A stretch of 64,000 nt of DNA from Symbiodinium natans (taxonomy: Eukaryota; Sar; Dinophyceae; Suessiales; Symbiodiniaceae): positions 437,496 to 501,495 of the forward strand of contig CAJNDS010002308.1 of the NCBI GenBank assembly GCA_905221605.1. The letters run 5' to 3'. Position numbers and translations under genes: made by a program. Below the pieces are notes generated by a model. It did no database searches and was not told the origin of the DNA. It saw only the letters and a list, made by a program, of their open reading frames with translations. Below, in pieces: positions 58,801-64,000 of the stretch; position 1 is the first letter of the stretch; each line of letters opens with the position of its first letter.

Positions 58801-58915
58801 CCCTAAACCCTAAACCCTAAACCCCTTTTTGGAAGCATGATTCTGTTGGCGCTTTTCAAGCCTCCGCCTCGCAGGCTACAGCTGCTGGCGGTTTGTGGAG
58901 AAGCTGGACACCTGG
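55876..58915 (+). CDS. PAN/Apple-like Cys-rich repeat R3 (five exons)
   Basis: Third repeat. Exons: 55876-55926 (EFEAVDGATDRVCRGSS), 56870-56937 (PTDNAASYFNAVSGLATLQ), 57566-57596 (DLCRITGSCK), 58631-58708 (GVEYHGSGRCELWTRSAG) and 58875 to about 58915 (GYSCWRFVEKL). Donors: GT at 55927, GA at 56938, GA at 57597 and GC at 58709; each join restores a motif shared with R1 and R2, for example SCKGVEYHGSGRCE. The last intron (58709-58874) is short and contains TTTAGGG directly facing CCCTAAA. The C-terminal end and any further repeat were not found. The gene may continue, or be interrupted by the satellite at 59.3 kb. Confidence 0.6.
57173..57322. mobile_element. Degraded MITE family 1 copy
   Basis: The right part GGACTGTTAGTATAGTC and AGGGGGAACATCGCAAGG match the family's right end, and a poly-C centre is present. 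The left end is diverged. It lies in the 56938-57565 intron. Confidence 0.45.
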
Positions 58916-59289
58916 GCTTCCAAACTCCAAACCTGGTTTAGGGTTTAGGGTTTGGGGTTTAGGGTTTAGGGTTTAGGGTTCAGGCTCTAGGGTTCAGGGT
59001 TTGGGGTTTAGGGTATGGGGCTTGGGGTATTTAGGGTTCAGGGTTTCGGGTTTGGGATGTGGGGGCCCGAATGTCTTAAACCCTAGATAAAACCCTTGAC
59101 CCTTAAGATGAGCCTGACACCCTTTGATCATATTGGGGTTCAGGCCCTGAGAGCTTCATTGGAGTTTCGGGTTGAGGGTTCAGGACTTAGGGAATAGGGT
59201 TGGCCCTCAGAAAAGTATACAAGGCGTTCCTGTAGGGTTTGTCAGGCAAGAAAGCCAAAACATGCAGCCTGCAGAAAGCAGGTAACAGA

Positions 59290-60901
59290 ATGGAGCTGTG
59301 CTCAAAACCTGTCAGTCTGTGCTCTCAGCTGTAGCTGAGAGGTTCAAGACAACTCCGACAGTCGGACTAGATGCGAGGTGATATCACTGGCTGTACTGCC
59401 GTACTTCCGGTGAACAGTCCACCGCTGCATCTGACACGTGATCCAGATGTAGGCCGGCGTGTAGTTGCCGACTCCGACAGAATATACCTCCCACAGGAAT
59501 CGGCGATACTTCCCGGCATTGTCGAAGCAAGCGGGTGATGCCAGCTTTGCATTTCAATAGTTTGCTTCAAAAAAGCCGATGGAGCTGTGCTCAAAACCTG
59601 TCAGTCTGTGCTCTCAGGGGCCTGTAGCTGAGAGGTTCAAGACAACTCCGACAGTCGGACTAGATGCGAGGTGATATCACTGGCTGTACTGCCGTACTTC
59701 CGGTGAACAGTCCACCGCTGCATCTGACACGTGATCCAGATGTAGGCCGGCGTGTAGTTGCCGACTCCGACAGAATATACCTCCCACAGGAATCGGCGAT
59801 ACTTCCCGGCATTGTCGAAGCAAGCGGGTGATGCCAGCTTTGCATTTCAATAGTTTGCTTCGAAAAAGCCGATGGAGCTGTGCTCAAAACCTGTCAGTCT
59901 GTGCTCTCAGCTGTAGCTGAGAGGTTCAAGACAACTCCGACAGTCGGACTAGATGCGAGGTGATATCACTCGCTGTACTGCCGTACTTCCGGTGAACAGT
60001 CCACCGCTGCATCTGACACGTGATCCAGATGTAGGCCGGCGTGTAGTTGCCGACTCCGACAGAATATACCTCCCACAGGAATCGGCGATACTTCCCGGCA
60101 TTGTCGAAGCAAGCGGGTGATGCCAGCTTTGCATTTCAATAGTTTGCTTCAAAAAAGCCGATGGAGCTGTGCTCAAAACCTGTCAGTCTGTGCTCTCAGG
60201 GGCCTGTAGCTGAGAGGTTCAAGACAACTCCGACAGTCGGACTAGATGCGAGGTGATATCACTGGCTGTACTGCCGTACTTCCGGTGAACAGTCCACCGC
60301 TGCATCTGACACGTGATCCAGATGTAGGCCGGCGTGTAGTTGCCGACTCCAACAGAATATACCTCCCACAGGAATCGGCGATACTTCCTGGCATTGTCGA
60401 AGCAAGCGGGTGATGCCAGCTTTGCGTTTCAATAGTTTGCTTCAAAAAAGCCGATGGAGCTGTGCTCAAAACCTGTCAGTCTGTGCTCTCAGGGGCCTGT
60501 AGCTGAGAGGTTCAAGACAACTCCGACAGTCGGACTAGATGCGAGGGGTGATATCACTGGCTGTACTGCCGTACTTCCGGTGAACAGTCCACCGCTGCAT
60601 CTGACACGTGATCCAGATGTAGGCCGGCGTGTAGTTGCCGACTCCGACAGAATATACCTCCCACAGGAATCGGCGATACTTCCCGGCATTTTCGAAGCAA
60701 GCGGGTGATGCCAGCTTTGCATTTCAATAGTTTGCTTCAAAAAAGCCGATGGAGCTGCGCTCAAAACCTGTCAGTCTGTGCTCTCAGGGGCCTGTAGCTG
60801 AGAGGTTCAAGACAACTCCGACAGTCGGACTAGATGCGAGGGGTGATATCACTGGCTGTACTGCCGTACTTCCGGTTAGCAGTCCACCGCTGCATCTGAC
60901 A
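59290..60901. repeat. Tandem satellite, unit about 290 bp
   Basis: About five and a half nearly identical head-to-tail units. Successive spacings read from shared landmarks are 293, 289, 293 and 295 bp. The first and third units carry CTCAGCTGTAGCTG where the others have CTCAGGGGCCTGTAGCTG, a 4-bp indel. Each unit contains the hairpin TCCGACAGTCGGA. A 75-codon minus-strand frame recurs in every unit but only because the units are so similar. The array ends abruptly mid-unit at about 60901, against a fold-back element. No telomere-type repeat lies inside. Confidence 0.95.
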
Positions 60902-60907
60902 TGTTCG

Positions 60908-61010
60908 TATTTCCCAAATGGGCGTACCCCTTTTATACCCCAAAATAGAGTAGAAACCACTTAGAAAGGGACCCCCAACAAGGTGTACCCCTATTTTCGG
61001 AAACCCCCCA
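60908..61010. mobile_element. Short fold-back element at satellite edge
   Basis: The left end TTTCCCAAATGGGCGTACCC and right end GGTGTACCCCTATTTTCGG form imperfect inverted repeats about 100 bp apart. It starts within a few bases of where the satellite's last unit is cut, which suggests insertion or rearrangement at that point. Confidence 0.5.
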
Positions 61011-62280
61011 TGTGAGCGTCTCTTCGTTAAACCCTAGACCCTAAACCCTAAACCCTAAACCCTAAACCCTAGGGTGAGCTCTTGGTTTTTTGGGGGGTAC
61101 CCGAAGTATTAGGAGCCGCCTTAGAGTCGAAACCCCAAAAGGGACCAAGATTTTGTGAAGTTGCCATATCTGTATCAATTGTCAAAATCAATCTGCCCCA
61201 GGGGTTTAAGCATCCTTGGGTTCGAGGCTTAATTAAACCCTAAGACGATCCACCTCTAGACCCTAAACCCTAAACCCTAAACCCTAAACCCTAAACCCTT
61301 CTGTGGGATCGTCCCTCCCCGACTCCATGTCCCCCGCCCCCACACTGTAACGCAGTAGATGCCTGCAGCCGCGTGAGCTCAGGAAGCGTGAGCCCAGCGT
61401 CTCGGCGTTGGCAGAAGTCTCATCCGAAACGATTTAGGGGTTTAGGGGTTCGGGGTTTAGGGGTTTGGGGTTTAGGGGTTTTACGGGTTGAGGGGTTTAG
61501 AGCTTCTGTTCATGGTAGGAGTTTTAGGGCTCAGGGTTTGAGACTACTTGCGCCTTGATACCGGGTTTCGGGCTTTAGGGTTGAGGGTTTAGGGCTTGGG
61601 TCTAGCGGAACCATTAGACGTCTCGTGAGGGTTTGGGCCTCAGGGCTGTGCTCGATAGGATGTCTAGGGGCTGGTGATTGTAGTGGAAACCCCAAGCCCG
61701 AAGGCCCTATACCCTAGCACGCTGCCACACCGGCTTGAGGGCTCCAGAAAGCAGAATTCCCTAAACCCTAAACCCTAAACCCTAAACCCTAAACCCTAAA
61801 CCCTAAACCCTAAACCCTCAGCTCCAAGCCTGAACCATAGACACGCTAAACCACCCTAAAGCCTATACCCTAACTCGCCCAAAACCTTAAGCTGCCCCCC
61901 CCCCCAAACCCTCAGCACTAAACCCTACACCCCATATCCCCACAAGATCATGCAAGAGTTTAGGGTTTAGGGTTCAGGGTTTAGGGTTTTTTCGGGTTTA
62001 GGGTTTGGTCTAGGGCCTAGGCCCTACAAAATTCGGAACCCAAGCAATAAACTTCCCAAACACTGAGACGTCGGCCAAGCACAGAAGAACTCAACCACCC
62101 GAAGCCCTTAAACCCCAGACAACCCTGATTATCCCTAAACCCCAAACAGCTGTAGCCATTTTGCTGAAACCCATAGCAGCCCTAGTTGCTATTCCTACAC
62201 TGGAAGCTCCAAGCCGTAAGCTATGCCAGACCCGAAACTCTCCTTGCATTGGTTTTTGAGGCTTCTTCCAGGCCTACAGT
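61010..62280. repeat. Telomere-type repeat interval without supported gene
   Basis: It contains CCCTAAA arrays (61027-61070, 61260-61298 and 61758-61817), degenerate GGTTTAGGGG sequence and small poly-C tracts. A block at about 61085-61150 (GGGGGTACCCGAAGTATTAG, then CCCCAAAAGGGACC) resembles 49890-49945, so another dispersed element is likely. A GC-rich island at 61350-61420 could be an exon but no frame is supported. Confidence 0.7.
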
Positions 62281-62654
62281 ATAGTGAGCTGAGCGACGTC
62301 CACAACGTGGACGGCACGACAGCGTGGATGGTCCCCTGAATGAACTTGGGAGCTATTTCCTTTTGATTTAGGATGGAAGGTTAAGCTGAAGTAGGTTTTT
62401 TTGAATTGTTGGTTTGCGTTCACGTATATAGGGTCAGTGGAGTTTGTTTGCTTGTGTGTGGGTGTGTGTGTGTGTGTCGGTGTTTTGGAGGGGGTTGGGT
62501 GTTCTCTGTTGGATGCTGAAAATAAGAATCCTGCTTCACTGTACATAGTCTTCGCTGGGACATCCCACTGATCAGTATTCTTAGTCATGCCATTTGGGGA
62601 TGAGGATCTCTTGTCTAGATCACAGCAATAAGAGTAGCGCCCGCCCCCCTTACC

Positions 62655-62756
62655 TTCTTAGTTGCTGAGCGGGTGCACTTTACACTTTTTGGGATACTCT
62701 AATCCCTCCATAGAACTGAAAGTGTACATTTTTTGGGGGCTTAGGAACTCAGCGAG
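62655..62756. mobile_element. MITE family 3 copy
   Basis: The left end GTTGCTGAGCGGGTGCACTT and inner CACTTTACACTTTTTGGGA pair with the right part GAAAGTGTACATTTTTTGGG and AACTCAGCGAGC. It matches the copy at 18158-18248 over its whole length. Confidence 0.7.
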
Positions 62757-62929
62757 CAGGCCTTTCCAACAGCCAACCAAGGTCTCTTGACTTTTGCATA
62801 TGATGTAGATACCGTCACCTGCACGGAAGGGCATGGTTGAGTTGCATGATCTTTTAAGCCGGGCCTGGCAAAACCCAGGGTGCGCGTTAGGGCGCCCGCA
62901 GACAGAGTCGACTTTACAGGACTTAGGTT

Positions 62930-64000
62930 ACAGGGTTTAGGGTTTAGGGTTTAGGGTTTAGGGTTTAGGGTTTAGGATTCAAGGGCGGTGTAACCCAATA
63001 TTCCCTAAACCGCCCCACTACTGCCCAAGCTCCCCTCTTCTTACGTAAGGTTCCCCAGGTACCGACCTCAAGAACCCCCTGCCCTTAAGGACCCTAGAAT
63101 AGGGTTTAGGGTTTAGGGTTTAGGGTTTAGGGTTTAGGGTTTAGGGTTTAGGGTTTAGGGTTTAGGGTTTAGGGTTTAGGGTTTAGGGTTTAGGGTTGAA
63201 ACTAAACTTGCTTTAGTGGTAAGTTTCGGAGGTTTAGGGTTTTGGAAAGCTTAGGGCGGTTTAGCAATTCTGAAAATGTGCCAGAGTGTGATCTACGTAG
63301 TAGCATCAGGAAGGGTGTTGAGAGCAGTGTCCAAGACCTGGGTTTGTAAGGATTGTAGGGTCTTTTCTGTAGAGGCTACATGGGCTTGTATAGGGCTCAT
63401 TATGCAGGTAGCTAGGGTGTGGGGCTTTGGGCTTTGGCGGCTTTGGGGTTTGAAAAAAGGGTTTCGGCAAATGTATCTGAGGCGGATTCTTGGGTTGGTG
63501 CTAAGGAAGTTTACTGACCGCAGCGAGGTTGTCTAGCTAACGATTGAGGGCCCTTATTGTGGCAACTTAACTCAAGCTACTTAAGACGAGCACAGAATCA
63601 GAAGGCAAAAAGCCAACAAGTTTTCAAGCCACAAAAAGTGCATCCGGGGCACTGTTCGAAGGTCTTCAGCCGTTAAAGTTGTTAAGCGCTACTTTCCATA
63701 GCCCACCCTAAACCCCTAAACCCTAAACCCTTCTGCTTTTATAATTCGGAGTACTGAGCCCAAACTTAAAACCCCCCAAAAATGGACCCGGGACGTACAG
63801 GCCGAGGCTTTCGACTTCATCCGTTTGTGAAGAGAGCTTTTCGGCTGCTGTTAAACGACGGCAGGCTGTGGCAACATCCGCCAAAGATAGTTTAGTTTGC
63901 TCGTGGGCTTTCACCATCCCAAAACCCTGAACCTTAAACCGTAAACCTTCAACCCTAAAAACCCTAAACCTTAAACCCTTCTCACCACCCCTCAAAAATA
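62930..64000. repeat. TTTAGGG arrays and unassigned sequence
   Basis: TTTAGGG arrays lie at 62935-62975 and 63101-63196. The rest, to the window end, has only short open frames with no recognisable product (for example plus 63276-63536). Degenerate CCCTAAA units reappear at 63700-63730 and 63935-63980. Confidence 0.8.

Noticed and set aside
59318-59400. tRNA-like start in each satellite unit (TAGCTGAGAGGTTCAAG)
   Set aside because: It resembles Pol III box motifs but no cloverleaf could be drawn; only one short hairpin is present.
59367-60764. 75-residue minus-strand gene family in the satellite
   Set aside because: The frame is repeated only because the units are nearly identical; no codon-level conservation can be seen and no family was recognised.
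62274-62588. Minus-strand 104-codon gene
   Set aside because: It includes a translated GT/CA microsatellite (HTHTPTHK) and has no family resemblance.

Overview
The window looks like nuclear DNA of a dinoflagellate or a close relative. It has no operon-like layout. Arrays of the telomere-type heptamer TTTAGGG, in both orientations, are scattered through nearly all of it. Short GC-rich coding fragments lie between the arrays, usually starting after AG|G. When these fragments are joined by eye, many introns need GC or GA donors instead of GT, a habit known from dinoflagellates. The organism is inferred from these traits and has not been checked against a database.

Layout. 1-6.4 kb is mostly telomere-type repeat with small fold-back elements. 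6.4-18.4 kb holds at least nine in-phase plus-strand exons of an unidentified coiled-coil protein. 20.3-20.9 kb is a TCTP-like coding block with a hydrophobic N-terminal extension, directly after a fold-back element. 21-30 kb is again repeat-rich, with a few orphan exon candidates. 30.2-58.9 kb carries the main gene. It consists of two successive modules, each a Cys-rich domain, a Ser/Pro linker, a glycoside hydrolase family 8 (GH8) domain and a Pro/Thr/Ser linker. They are followed by three tandem Cys-rich repeats that resemble PAN/Apple domains. The linker exon of module A joins in phase to the first exon of module B, so one secreted multidomain protein is likely. No signal peptide or start codon was found for it. 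59.3-60.9 kb is a tandem satellite of about 290 bp, and 61-64 kb is repeat-rich with no convincing gene.

The most interesting material is the link between introns and repeats. The two GH8 modules differ in intron positions near the end of the domain. Most introns have TTTAGGG towards the 5' side and CCCTAAA towards the 3' side, so the transcripts could fold back. Telomere-type arrays also sit inside several short terminal-inverted-repeat elements. Together these suggest recent intron gain or turnover involving MITE/introner-like elements and telomeric repeats. Exon joins were made by eye from reading frame and from agreement between paralogous copies, and need transcript evidence.
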